A program made the translations under genes and the position numbers. The notes below the pieces were generated by a model. The model did not search any database. It saw only the letters and a program-made list of their open reading frames with translations, and was not told the DNA's origin. This document shows positions 1 to 6,069 of a stretch of 32,382 nucleotides of DNA, one piece after another. Origin of the DNA: RGIG7332 sp045580305 (GTDB lineage Bacteria > Bacillota > Clostridia > Oscillospirales > JAAYXM01); assembly GCA_045580305.1 (NCBI GenBank), contig JAZNNQ010000056.1, forward strand, positions 1-32,382, written 5' to 3'. Each line of letters opens with the position of its first letter. Position 1 is the stretch's first letter.

Positions 1-133
1 GGGGAGGTGGGTTGCAAAGCAACTCGGAGGGGTTGTAAATGGAAAGGAAAGAATCCCTCCGTCAGTCTATGGCTGACACCTCCTGTGAATCCCCCAGTCA
101 GCTTCGCTGACAGCTCCCTTTGCACAAGGGAGC
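1..133. repeat. Extragenic palindromic repeat, copy 1
   Basis: This stretch repeats almost exactly 171 bases downstream. It is built of nested inverted repeats: TTGCAAAGCAA, GTCAGCTTCGCTGAC, and GCTCCCTT paired with AAGGGAGC at 113-133. Small purine/pyrimidine-rich palindromic units like this are scattered outside genes in many Clostridia. It has no credible gene. The left end of the unit lies outside the window. Confidence 0.8.
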
Positions 134-151
134 CTAAGTGCACCTGAATTC

Positions 152-308
152 AAAAAGCCTCCCCTGTGTAAGGGGAGGTGGGTTGCAAAGCAACTCGGAG
201 GGGTTGTAAATGGAAAGGAAAGAATCCCTCCGTCAGTCTATGGCTGACATCTCCTGTGAATCCCCCGGTCAGCTTCGCTGACAGCCCCCTTTAGGCAAGG
301 GGGCCGAT
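152..308. repeat. Extragenic palindromic repeat, copy 2
   Basis: This is the second copy of the unit at 1-133, with a few substitutions. It begins with a hairpin GCCTCCCC / GGGGAGG and ends with GCCCCCTT / AAGGGGGC at 284-304. Positions 152-208 match 32179-32235 at the right edge in the same orientation with one mismatch, so the same unit brackets the window. Confidence 0.8.
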
Positions 309-383
309 GGTAAGGGAGGCTTTAATGTTTTGTATTTAGTTTATGCAGTTTTTATATAATAAGATTAATATAAGGGGATAGTT

Positions 384-530
384 ATGAAAAAATTAGCTTT
401 AATTCTGGCGCTTTGCTTGCTTTTTGCAGGCTGTGGCGCAGAGGAGAAACCGGCAGGGGATGAGCAACAGGAAATGCCCCAGGGCCTTGAGGCTGAGGGC
501 ACATTTATCGGCTCGGCATCTATAGAGTAA
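384..530 (+). CDS. Tiny putative lipoprotein (48 aa)
   Basis: The peptide starts with a short lysine-bearing signal and a hydrophobic stretch that ends in a lipobox, LLFAGC, with the lipidated cysteine at residue 17. An acidic, glutamate-rich tail of about 30 residues follows. A ribosome-binding site (AAGGGGATA) lies just before the ATG. The stop is 15 bases before the next gene, whose own site AAGGAG follows directly. The tail GTFIGSASIE resembles the beginning of a domain that is cut short, so this may be the remnant of a longer lipoprotein. The function is unknown. Confidence 0.5.
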   Translation: MKKLALILALCLLFAGCGAEEKPAGDEQQEMPQGLEAEGTFIGSASIE

Positions 531-545
531 AAGGAGCATAATACT

Positions 546-1046
546 ATGAAAAAGACTCTTATTGTTGTTGATATGCAGAATGATTTTGTGGATTGCGCAC
601 TCGGTACGCCCGAGGCGGTTGCAATTCTGCCCGCAGTGGGCGCGAAAATCGCAGAATATGTGAAAAACGGGGATGAGATCATCTTTACCCGCGATACCCA
701 CGGGGAAGACTATCTCGACACTCCCGAGGGTAAAGCACTTCCCGTTCCTCACTGCATTAAAAACACCAAAGGCTGGGAAATATATAAGGGACTGTATGTT
801 GAGGGTGCGAAAATTATCGACAAGCCGAATTTTGGCTGGCCTCATTGGGATGAGGAGAAGCTGGAGGAGGTTGAGTTAATCGGCCTTTGTACCGATATTT
901 GTGTGGTGTCAAACGCCCTTATAATAAAGGCGATGCACCCGAATGCCAAGGTGAGTGTTGACTCAAAGTGCTGTGCGGGCGTTACCGTGGAGAGCCACAA
1001 TGCCGCTCTTGCCACTATGAAAATGTGCCAGATCGAGGTTAAGTAA
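546..1046 (+). CDS. Cysteine hydrolase, nicotinamidase-like
   Basis: This is an isochorismatase-fold amidohydrolase, most like nicotinamidase (nicotinamide to nicotinate and ammonia, in NAD salvage). The visible family residues are Asp9 in VVDMQNDFV, the metal-site pair Asp50 and His52 in TRDTHG, His69, catalytic Lys93 in DKPNFG, and the nucleophile Cys119 in LCTDICVV. At 166 residues it is complete though on the short side for the family. It lies just upstream of nadE, which supports a pyridine nucleotide role. Other amidase substrates in this fold cannot be excluded. The site AAGGAG at 530-535 fixes the ATG start. Confidence 0.82.
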   Translation: MKKTLIVVDMQNDFVDCALGTPEAVAILPAVGAKIAEYVKNGDEIIFTRDTHGEDYLDTPEGKALPVPHCIKNTKGWEIYKGLYVEGAKIIDKPNFGWPHWDEEKLEEVELIGLCTDICVVSNALIIKAMHPNAKVSVDSKCCAGVTVESHNAALATMKMCQIEVK

Positions 1047-1122
1047 CCCCTCATCCGTCAAGCCTGATGGGCTTGTCACCGTCCCCCTCGAGGGGAATGC
1101 TTAAATTAGGAAAGGTGATATT
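1047..1122. repeat. Degenerate palindromic repeat between pncA-like gene and nadE
   Basis: This short spacer carries a piece resembling the edge repeats (CCTCATCCGTCA, then TTGTCACC) and a self-complementary CCCCTCGAGGGG at 1085-1096. There is no T-tract, so a terminator is not supported. The nadE ribosome-binding site AGGAAAGGTGAT follows. Confidence 0.45.
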
Positions 1123-1860
1123 ATGTTTGATGTTAGAAAAGTAAAAGACGAGTGTGTTAAGTGGATTCGTGACTTTTTTGAAAAGAATGGGCCGGGTTGC
1201 AACGCGGTTATTGGCATTTCCGGCGGTAAGGACTCATCGGTTGCGGCGGCGTTATGTGTTGAGGCGTTAGGTGCTGACCGTGTTATCGGTGTGCTTATGC
1301 CAAATGGTGAGCAGCACGATATTGATGCGGCGCGCCTTCTTGTTAATCACCTGGGCATCCGCAATTACGAGGTGAATGTAAAAGCGGCGATCGACGGCGT
1401 TATTTCCGCTATGCCCGAGGGACTTGAGATTACCACTCTGTCAAAGACCAATCTCCCGCCGAGAATTCGTATGGCTACTCTTTACGCGATTTCACAGAGC
1501 TTAAACGGCAGAGTTTGCAATACCTGCAACTTGTCCGAGGACTGGGTGGGATATTCAACCCGATACGGTGACTCGGTGGGCGATTTCTCGCCTATGTCAT
1601 TCCTTACGGTTACCGAAGTCAAGCAGATAGGACATCTTTTGGGTCTGCCCGAAGAGTTGGTTGAAAAGACGCCTATCGACGGACTTTGCGGCAAGACAGA
1701 CGAGGAGAACTTAGGCTTTACCTATGCGGAGCTTGATGTGTATATCCGTACCGGTAAAATTGAAGATCAGGCGAAGAAGGAGCTTATTGACAGAAAGCAT
1801 AAGGCGAATCTGTTTAAGCTTGAATTTATGCCCTGCTTTAAGCCCAGTGAGATCAACTAA
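1123..1860 (+). CDS. nadE: NH3-dependent NAD+ synthetase
   Basis: It catalyses the last step of NAD synthesis: deamido-NAD, ATP and ammonia give NAD+. The PP-loop SGGKDS is at residues 33-38 in the usual N-terminal position, and the later NTCNLSEDWVGYSTRYGD and TPIDGLCGKTDEENLG segments are typical of the family. At 245 residues it is the short ammonia-using form, without a glutaminase domain. The nicotinamidase-like gene 77 bases upstream makes a small NAD-salvage pair. NAD is the co-substrate of the KptA-type enzyme encoded at 29290, but a functional link is only a suggestion. Confidence 0.93.
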   Translation: MFDVRKVKDECVKWIRDFFEKNGPGCNAVIGISGGKDSSVAAALCVEALGADRVIGVLMPNGEQHDIDAARLLVNHLGIRNYEVNVKAAIDGVISAMPEGLEITTLSKTNLPPRIRMATLYAISQSLNGRVCNTCNLSEDWVGYSTRYGDSVGDFSPMSFLTVTEVKQIGHLLGLPEELVEKTPIDGLCGKTDEENLGFTYAELDVYIRTGKIEDQAKKELIDRKHKANLFKLEFMPCFKPSEIN

Positions 1861-1895
1861 CGCTAATTCATAATTTATTTACATTATGGTAAAGG

Positions 1896-1920
1896 TTTTA
1901 TCATAAAATAGCGTTATACT
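1896..1920 (+). promoter_or_regulatory. Possible promoter/operator of the HtrA gene
   Basis: A perfect 6-base inverted repeat around one base, TTTTAT-C-ATAAAA (1896-1908), lies just before a -10-like TATACT (1915-1920), 23 bases upstream of the HtrA start codon. No convincing -35 box is seen at 16-18 bases, so the promoter call is weak. The palindrome could be a regulator site. Confidence 0.35.
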
Positions 1921-1942
1921 GTAAGCAAAGGAGTTGATTATT

Positions 1943-3217
1943 ATGTTAGAAAACAATGGATATACAAATTCCGAGGATAATGAGAACGAAAATGTGGACT
2001 TTGAGATCGAGGTGGATCCCACATACAAAAACACCTGGCATAATGACGATTTTAAGGTCGCACAGCCTGCATCTCCCCAGCCGGAAAAGGTGAAGAAGCC
2101 GAAGAATAAAAAGGCTCTTGTTGCGGGCTTGCTTGTGGTGACCGTTCTGCTCTCAGGTGCGCTTGGCTTTGGCGGCGGTGTGCTTGCAATGAATCTGATG
2201 GGGGATTCGGATGGTGAGAAGTTTATCCCCACTACCACGATCACGGCAGAGCAGCTACAGGCGGCGGACAGCGATTCCTTCAATGCGGCGGCTGTGGCAT
2301 CGGTAGGACTTGACAGCGTTGTTGAGATCACCACCGAGGTGGTGTCACGCTCTACCTTTATGGGCAACTATGTTACCCAAGGCGCGGGTAGCGGTGTTAT
2401 CATCAGTGAGGACGGCTATATCGTCACAAACAACCATGTTATCGAGGGCGCCAGCAAAATTACCGTGCGAACAAGAGACACTAAAGAGCATTCCGCAACT
2501 ATCGTGGGTCACGACTCAAAGACCGACCTTGCGGTTTTAAAGATCGAGGTGACCGGCCTTAAGGCGGCGGCATACGGCAATTCCGCAACGCTTGTTATCG
2601 GTCAGCCGGTACTGGCTATCGGTAATCCGTTAGGCGAGCTTGGCGGTACGGTTACCGAGGGTATTATAAGTGCCTTGGATCGTGAGCTTTTGGTTGAGGG
2701 TCAGAGTATGACCCTGCTTCAGACCGATGCATCGGTAAATCCCGGTAACTCCGGCGGCGGCCTTTTCGACGGTAAGGGAAACCTTGTGGGCATAGTAAAT
2801 GCCAAGTCCTCGGGCAGCGGCGTTGAGGGTCTGGGCTTTGCAATTCCCATTGATACCGCCCGTGAGGTAATCGATGAGCTTATCGCAAACGGATATGTGA
2901 CCGGCCGCGCTGAGGCGGGTATTGAGATAGCCTACATCGACGAGCAGACCGCATATTTATACCGTCTTGGCGATAAGGGCGTGTATATCTCCGCGGTGAC
3001 TCGTGGCAGTGCCGCTGAAAAGGCGGGACTTTTAAGCGGTGATCGTCTGGTTGAGATCGACGGTAAGGAGATTGAAACCACACAGGATGCCGTGGATATG
3101 ATCCAGAAGCACAAGGCGGGCGACACGGTTGAATTTAAAATCGAGCGCGAGGATAAAGAGATGACCCTGAAGGTAACCCTTGACGAGGAAAAACCCTCAC
3201 TTGCATCATTGTTTTAA
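1943..3217 (+). CDS. Membrane-anchored HtrA/DegP-like serine protease with PDZ domain
   Basis: The 424-residue protein has an acidic cytoplasmic N-terminus, one transmembrane segment at about 58-86, a trypsin-like protease domain with His165 (TNNHVIEGA), Asp195 (SKTDLAVL) and Ser270 (NPGNSGGG), and one C-terminal PDZ domain at about 335-415. This is the standard HtrA layout, so it should degrade or refold misfolded proteins outside the membrane. The ATG at 1943 is preferred over an in-frame TTG nine bases earlier because AAAGGAG at 1927-1933 is spaced nine bases from the ATG and touches the TTG. It is transcribed alone and ends in a strong hairpin. Confidence 0.93.
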   Translation: MLENNGYTNSEDNENENVDFEIEVDPTYKNTWHNDDFKVAQPASPQPEKVKKPKNKKALVAGLLVVTVLLSGALGFGGGVLAMNLMGDSDGEKFIPTTTITAEQLQAADSDSFNAAAVASVGLDSVVEITTEVVSRSTFMGNYVTQGAGSGVIISEDGYIVTNNHVIEGASKITVRTRDTKEHSATIVGHDSKTDLAVLKIEVTGLKAAAYGNSATLVIGQPVLAIGNPLGELGGTVTEGIISALDRELLVEGQSMTLLQTDASVNPGNSGGGLFDGKGNLVGIVNAKSSGSGVEGLGFAIPIDTAREVIDELIANGYVTGRAEAGIEIAYIDEQTAYLYRLGDKGVYISAVTRGSAAEKAGLLSGDRLVEIDGKEIETTQDAVDMIQKHKAGDTVEFKIEREDKEMTLKVTLDEEKPSLASLF

Positions 3218-3222
3218 ATAAA

Positions 3223-3262
3223 GAAAGAGGAGGACATCCAACGGATGTCCTCCTCTTTCCTT
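3223..3262 (+). terminator. Hairpin terminator after the HtrA gene
   Basis: There is a perfect 17-bp stem, GAAAGAGGAGGACATCC paired with its complement, around the loop AAC (3240-3242). The A/T-rich base of the stem gives pairs of A to T tracts, but a long T-run after it is missing (CCTTATATT). It starts six bases after the HtrA stop codon. Confidence 0.75.
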
Positions 3263-3282
3263 ATATTAAAAGGAGTTAAGGA

Positions 3283-3357
3283 ATGTTAGCACTAATAATT
3301 AAAAACAAAAAAGCCGGGGAGAAAAAAGGTGAAAGAGGTGATCGGAAGGAGGTGTAA
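3283..3357 (+). CDS. Micro-ORF a (24 aa), lysine-rich
   Basis: An ATG seven bases after AAAAGGAG opens a 24-residue frame (start MLALIIKNKKAGEKK, basic tail). Its last codons contain the ribosome-binding site AAGGAGGTG of the next micro-ORF, and only two bases separate its stop from the next ATG, which suggests translational coupling. The 5' arm of hairpin 1 lies within it. There is no family resemblance; it could be a leader peptide or fortuitous. Confidence 0.35.
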   Translation: MLALIIKNKKAGEKKGERGDRKEV

Positions 3358-3391
3358 AAATGGTAAATCGGATAAGCCACAACTCCCCGGC
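3313..3391 (+). ncRNA. CCGGGG-stem module 1 (structured leader/RNA element)
   Basis: GCCGGGGAG (3313-3321) is the exact complement of CTCCCCGGC (3383-3391), giving a 9-bp closing stem around 61 bases. The enclosed segment carries a near-perfect ribosome-binding site AAGGAGGTG (3346-3354) and an ATG at 3360. It is the first of three modules built on the same arm sequence within 360 bases. The class of RNA is not recognised. Confidence 0.5.
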
Positions 3392-3410
3392 GGAAAATAA
3401 CTTTATGTAA
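3360..3410 (+). CDS. Micro-ORF b (16 aa)
   Basis: The peptide would be MVNRISHNSPAENNFM. It starts five bases after AAGGAGGTG, an excellent ribosome-binding site, and reads across the 3' arm of hairpin 1, so translation would open that stem. There is no similarity to a known peptide; a leader peptide is possible. Confidence 0.35.
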   Translation: MVNRISHNSPAENNFM

Positions 3411-3415
3411 TTAAT

Positions 3416-3510
3416 GTGCCGGGGAGGGAAAAACACACAGAAAAATTGAAAGGAGACATTATGACAAAACAAATAACAACACAAAAACCCTCCCCGGCAC
3501 GGGGATAAGC
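3416..3510 (+). ncRNA. CCGGGG-stem module 2 (structured leader/RNA element)
   Basis: GTGCCGGGGAGGG (3416-3428) pairs perfectly over 13 bp with CCCTCCCCGGCAC (3488-3500). The 3' arm can instead fold with the bases after it (CCCCG-GCA-CGGGG), so two exclusive structures exist. The tail CACGGGGATAAGC (3498-3510) is identical in module 3. AAAGGAG (3449-3455) and an ATG at 3461 lie in the enclosed loop. Confidence 0.55.
3461..3508 (+). CDS. Micro-ORF c (15 aa)
   Basis: The peptide would be MTKQITTQKPSPARG. It starts five bases after AAAGGAG and its last codons run through the 3' arm and the alternative hairpin of module 2, with the stop in GGATAA. A ribosome here would block both folds. No homologous family is recognised. 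Confidence 0.35.
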   Translation: MTKQITTQKPSPARG

Positions 3511-3538
3511 GTTCTCATTATATTAAACTGTGAATGAC

Positions 3539-3568
3539 TTGATTTTCGCAAGAAAAATTATGTATTTA
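3539..3568 (+). promoter_or_regulatory. Possible promoter of module 3
   Basis: TTGATT (3539-3544) and TATTTA (3563-3568) are 18 bases apart, which would start a transcript near 3575, right at the 5' arm of module 3. The match to consensus is modest. Confidence 0.3.
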
Positions 3569-3576
3569 ATCTGAAA

Positions 3577-3683
3577 GTGCCGGGGGAGCTGTAAGTGTTA
3601 GCTCTAAACATAAGAAGGAGTGAGGTAGGTGATGGACCATAAGAAAGGGGATTTTGCTCCCCGGCACGGGGATAAGCTTTTTT
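3577..3683 (+). ncRNA. CCGGGG-stem module 3 with terminator-like end
   Basis: GTGCCGGGGGAGC (3577-3589) pairs with GCTCCCCGGCAC (3656-3667), with one bulged G. The 3' arm can alternatively form CCCCG-GCA-CGGGG with the following bases, and GCT/AGC can extend it, directly before TTTTTT (3678-3683). The layout therefore fits either a short RNA of about 107 nt with its own terminator or an attenuator with exclusive stems. It is the only one of the three modules that ends in a T-run. Confidence 0.5.
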
Positions 3684-3700
3684 CATCTTTCGTTATATAG
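3632..3700 (+). CDS. Micro-ORF d (22 aa)
   Basis: The ATG follows AAGGAG (3615-3620) and a closer GAGGTAGG. The peptide begins MDHKKGDFAPRHGDKLF and reads across the module 3 arm in a different frame from micro-ORF c, so the shared element between modules is RNA structure and not peptide sequence. This is the weakest of the four micro-ORFs. Confidence 0.25.
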   Translation: MDHKKGDFAPRHGDKLFSSFVI

Positions 3701-3808
3701 AACCCGAAATTACGGATTTTTCGTAAAAAATTTTTTGAAGGTGAAATTTGCAAGAAGGGAAAGTGGGGTTCTTTCGCGAATTTATTATAAGGGAAAATAA
3801 AAAAGAAA
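3701..3808. other. A/T-rich spacer before the clpP-like operon
   Basis: The spacer has no open frame and no terminator. It holds A/T-rich runs and GGGGTTCTTTCGCGAAT (3766-3781); a partly similar GGGGCACTTTAGCGAAT precedes the helicase gene at 19551-19567. Together with 3218-3700 this forms a 670-base region without a conventional gene. Confidence 0.4.
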
Positions 3809-3842
3809 TGCGAAAAAAGGTGATATTTCGGTTCTAATTTAT
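3809..3842 (+). promoter_or_regulatory. Regulon element, copy A (before the clpP-like operon)
   Basis: TGCGAAAAA (3809-3817) is followed after 13 bases by GTTCTAATTTAT (3831-3842), ending 45 bases before the start codon. The same arrangement with identical spacing precedes 19737 and, in weaker form, 25266; a copy with one extra base precedes the sigma factor gene. It could be the -35/-10 pair of an alternative sigma factor or a dyad operator, CGAAAA-N8-ATTTCG. Confidence 0.6.
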
Positions 3843-3887
3843 ACAGATAATAATTTATGATGCATTGAGAAAGGAAGGGAAAAAGAT

Positions 3888-4472
3888 ATGCAAAAGGAAA
3901 CCATTTTAAGCGAACAGTACCTGCTAAGTAAAAACCAGATATACCTTTTCGGTCCGGTGGACACGGTTATGGCTTGGCGCGTTATTCCTCAACTGCATTA
4001 TATAGAGCAGAAGATGATAGAGGAGGGCGTGCCCAAAGACGAGCGTGTGCTTACCATTCTGATCAATTCGCCCGGCGGTTCGGTCAGCGACGGTCTTGCC
4101 ATTTACGACACCATTAATATGTTAGACTGCAAGGTGCGCACCATATGCACCGGTATGGCTGCCAGTATGGGCGCTTTTCTGCTTAGCTCAGGCAGTAAAG
4201 GTATGCGTTTTGCGCTGCCTAATTCCGAGATACTCATTCACCAGCCATTGGGCGGTGCACAGGGCCAGGCATCGGATATCCTTATTGCCGCACGGCATAT
4301 CGAGAAGATGCGCTGCACCTTGAACGAAATTCTTGCGCTGAACACGGGAAAGAGCGTCGAGGAGATTGCCCGTGACACGGACCGCGACTACATTATGGGA
4401 GCAAAGGAGGCGATGGAGTACGGACTTGTAGATCAAGTGCTTGTACCGGAAAAGATTAAAGCAAAGGAGTAA
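3888..4472 (+). CDS. ClpP-family serine protease
   Basis: This is a self-compartmentalising peptidase of the ClpP/crotonase fold. All catalytic residues are visible: Ser93 in GMAASMG, His118 in ILIHQP and Asp167 in DTDRDY, at the same spacing as in housekeeping ClpP. At 194 residues it has normal length. It is not beside clpX or tig but opens a long operon, with an AAA-like protein of unknown type eight bases downstream whose ribosome-binding site overlaps the clpP end. It is probably a dedicated paralogue that works with a partner from this cluster. The AAGGAAGGG site before the ATG supports the start. Confidence 0.9.
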   Translation: MQKETILSEQYLLSKNQIYLFGPVDTVMAWRVIPQLHYIEQKMIEEGVPKDERVLTILINSPGGSVSDGLAIYDTINMLDCKVRTICTGMAASMGAFLLSSGSKGMRFALPNSEILIHQPLGGAQGQASDILIAARHIEKMRCTLNEILALNTGKSVEEIARDTDRDYIMGAKEAMEYGLVDQVLVPEKIKAKE

Positions 4473-4479
4473 TTTATAA

Positions 4480-6069
4480 ATGAACTTTTATTTGGCTGAG
4501 CCGTTTTTAAAACAGTATTTTCTTATTGACGCAATCCTGGGCGACCTTATAGATGACAAGTGCCGCCTTAAAATATTCAACGAGCTTGCACGCCTTTTTT
4601 ACATACCCGAAAACGCTGCAAAGGAGCTATATAAGGCCTCAAATGAGGAGCCGTTTTATAATATACGCGACCTTGCTGCCTATGAGCGTTTGTGTCGAAC
4701 CATTGAGTTTGCAGGGGTCGAGCCGGACACCACAGACCGCGTTATCCTGTCGCAGAAGCGGGAGGCTATGCAGGTTAAGGACACCATTTCATGCGAGAAG
4801 AATATGACCGAGAACCGCATCGGCGAATGTCTTGACGAGACCGCGGTAAATGGAAATATTGATGCAATGCTTATGCTGTCATTCCTCGAGTACCACGGGA
4901 TATGTCTGTGTCGCGACCGTGAAGGAGCTATCCGCCGCGTGCGGCTTTGTGCCAAGTGGAACAGCATCTTCGGTAACCTTATGGCCATCGCTTACGACAG
5001 TGGGGACGAATTCTACTACAACAATTTATATACAATTTTGGACAGTGCCAACCAAAGAGAGGTATTTAAGTATATATGCAAGGTGAGCGGTTACACCCGC
5101 ACCTGGGTTAAAAACCCGGTGGCAAGAACCCTGGAGACCGCATTTGCAATGGGACTTATTAATCGAAATCGATACGACCGCAATGTTGCAAAGATCGCCT
5201 TTTCCGCTTTGATTTCCAACGAGGACAAGGCGAAGCTTCTGCTTGAAAAGCGCGAGATGCCAATGGGTGGCATACCTTTTGACGCTACGGAAAAACCCTT
5301 TGAGTTTACCGGTGAAATTGATGCCATAAATGGCCGTGAAGCGGAGCGGGAGGGTGTAATGTGCGCGCTGATGCCATTGAGTTGCGGTAAGGCCGAATTG
5401 TACCGTCCTCTTTTTGTGGAAAGCGGGGATGGGTATGTTTCCGGAATGTATTACAGAGCTATTTCAGAAATCCTGCCTAATACCGTTGAGGTGGATGCCG
5501 CCGCGCTTACTATGAGGGATTTGGTCGGCACCGAGCAACACTTTATTCTCCGCGGGCTGAGTGAGGCCAAGGCAATAAATACCGTATTCCTCATCAAAAA
5601 CTGCCACCTGTTGGGTGAGGATGAGCTGGAGGAAATGATGCGGCTTACCCAACCGCACTACCGCGGTAAATTCAAGCTTCTGACACCTGCCATATCCATA
5701 GACTTATCCCGCGTGGTGTTGGTTTTATTTTCAGCAGAGCGTATAAAAAGTCTTGAGGACTGTTGCGAGGTGGTAAGACCCCGCCCGGTAACCAAAGGTG
5801 AGAAGACCGAGATGATAGACAACGCTTTCTCCAAGCGAACAGTAGATTTCGGAAGAGAACTTACTATGACGGACAGTGTCAGGGAGAAGCTTGCGTTCTA
5901 CGATGCAGAGCAAATTTATAGGATTATAGACTCTACCGTAAAAAGAGCGATATACCGTAACAAGAGCATCGTTGATGACAGCGATCTGCAGGAGGTGCTT
6001 GTGAGCGGCGGTGTACCGATGAAGGAACGGGAGTTTGGCTACTTTGGAGGCGTATATGAGAAAAATTGA
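4480..6069 (+). CDS. Sel1-repeat and degenerate AAA-like protein
   Basis: The 529-residue protein has no sure family. Residues about 118-190 have the spacing of Sel1/TPR-like helical repeats (AVNGNIDAMLMLSFLEYHG). The C-terminal third reads like an AAA+ ATPase core that has lost its Walker A loop: NTVFLIKNCHLLGEDELEE in the Walker B position with Lys instead of Asp, then SIDLSRVVLVLFSA and an AAA-lid-like helical end (SVREKLAFYDAEQIYRIID). It is sandwiched between a clpP-like gene and a TraG-like gene, so an adaptor or pseudo-unfoldase for the protease is a reasonable guess. It overlaps the next gene by 14 bases. Confidence 0.6.
   Translation: MNFYLAEPFLKQYFLIDAILGDLIDDKCRLKIFNELARLFYIPENAAKELYKASNEEPFYNIRDLAAYERLCRTIEFAGVEPDTTDRVILSQKREAMQVKDTISCEKNMTENRIGECLDETAVNGNIDAMLMLSFLEYHGICLCRDREGAIRRVRLCAKWNSIFGNLMAIAYDSGDEFYYNNLYTILDSANQREVFKYICKVSGYTRTWVKNPVARTLETAFAMGLINRNRYDRNVAKIAFSALISNEDKAKLLLEKREMPMGGIPFDATEKPFEFTGEIDAINGREAEREGVMCALMPLSCGKAELYRPLFVESGDGYVSGMYYRAISEILPNTVEVDAAALTMRDLVGTEQHFILRGLSEAKAINTVFLIKNCHLLGEDELEEMMRLTQPHYRGKFKLLTPAISIDLSRVVLVLFSAERIKSLEDCCEVVRPRPVTKGEKTEMIDNAFSKRTVDFGRELTMTDSVREKLAFYDAEQIYRIIDSTVKRAIYRNKSIVDDSDLQEVLVSGGVPMKEREFGYFGGVYEKN

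Noticed and set aside
1085..1096. Terminator after the nicotinamidase gene
   Set aside because: The short palindrome CCCCTCGAGGGG has no T-run and nadE follows closely in the same direction.
1934..1942. TTG start for the HtrA gene
   Set aside because: It touches the ribosome-binding site; the ATG nine bases on has proper spacing.
3313..3667. CRISPR-like repeats
   Set aside because: The shared arms are inverted, the spacing and spacers vary, and there are no cas genes; they are hairpin modules.
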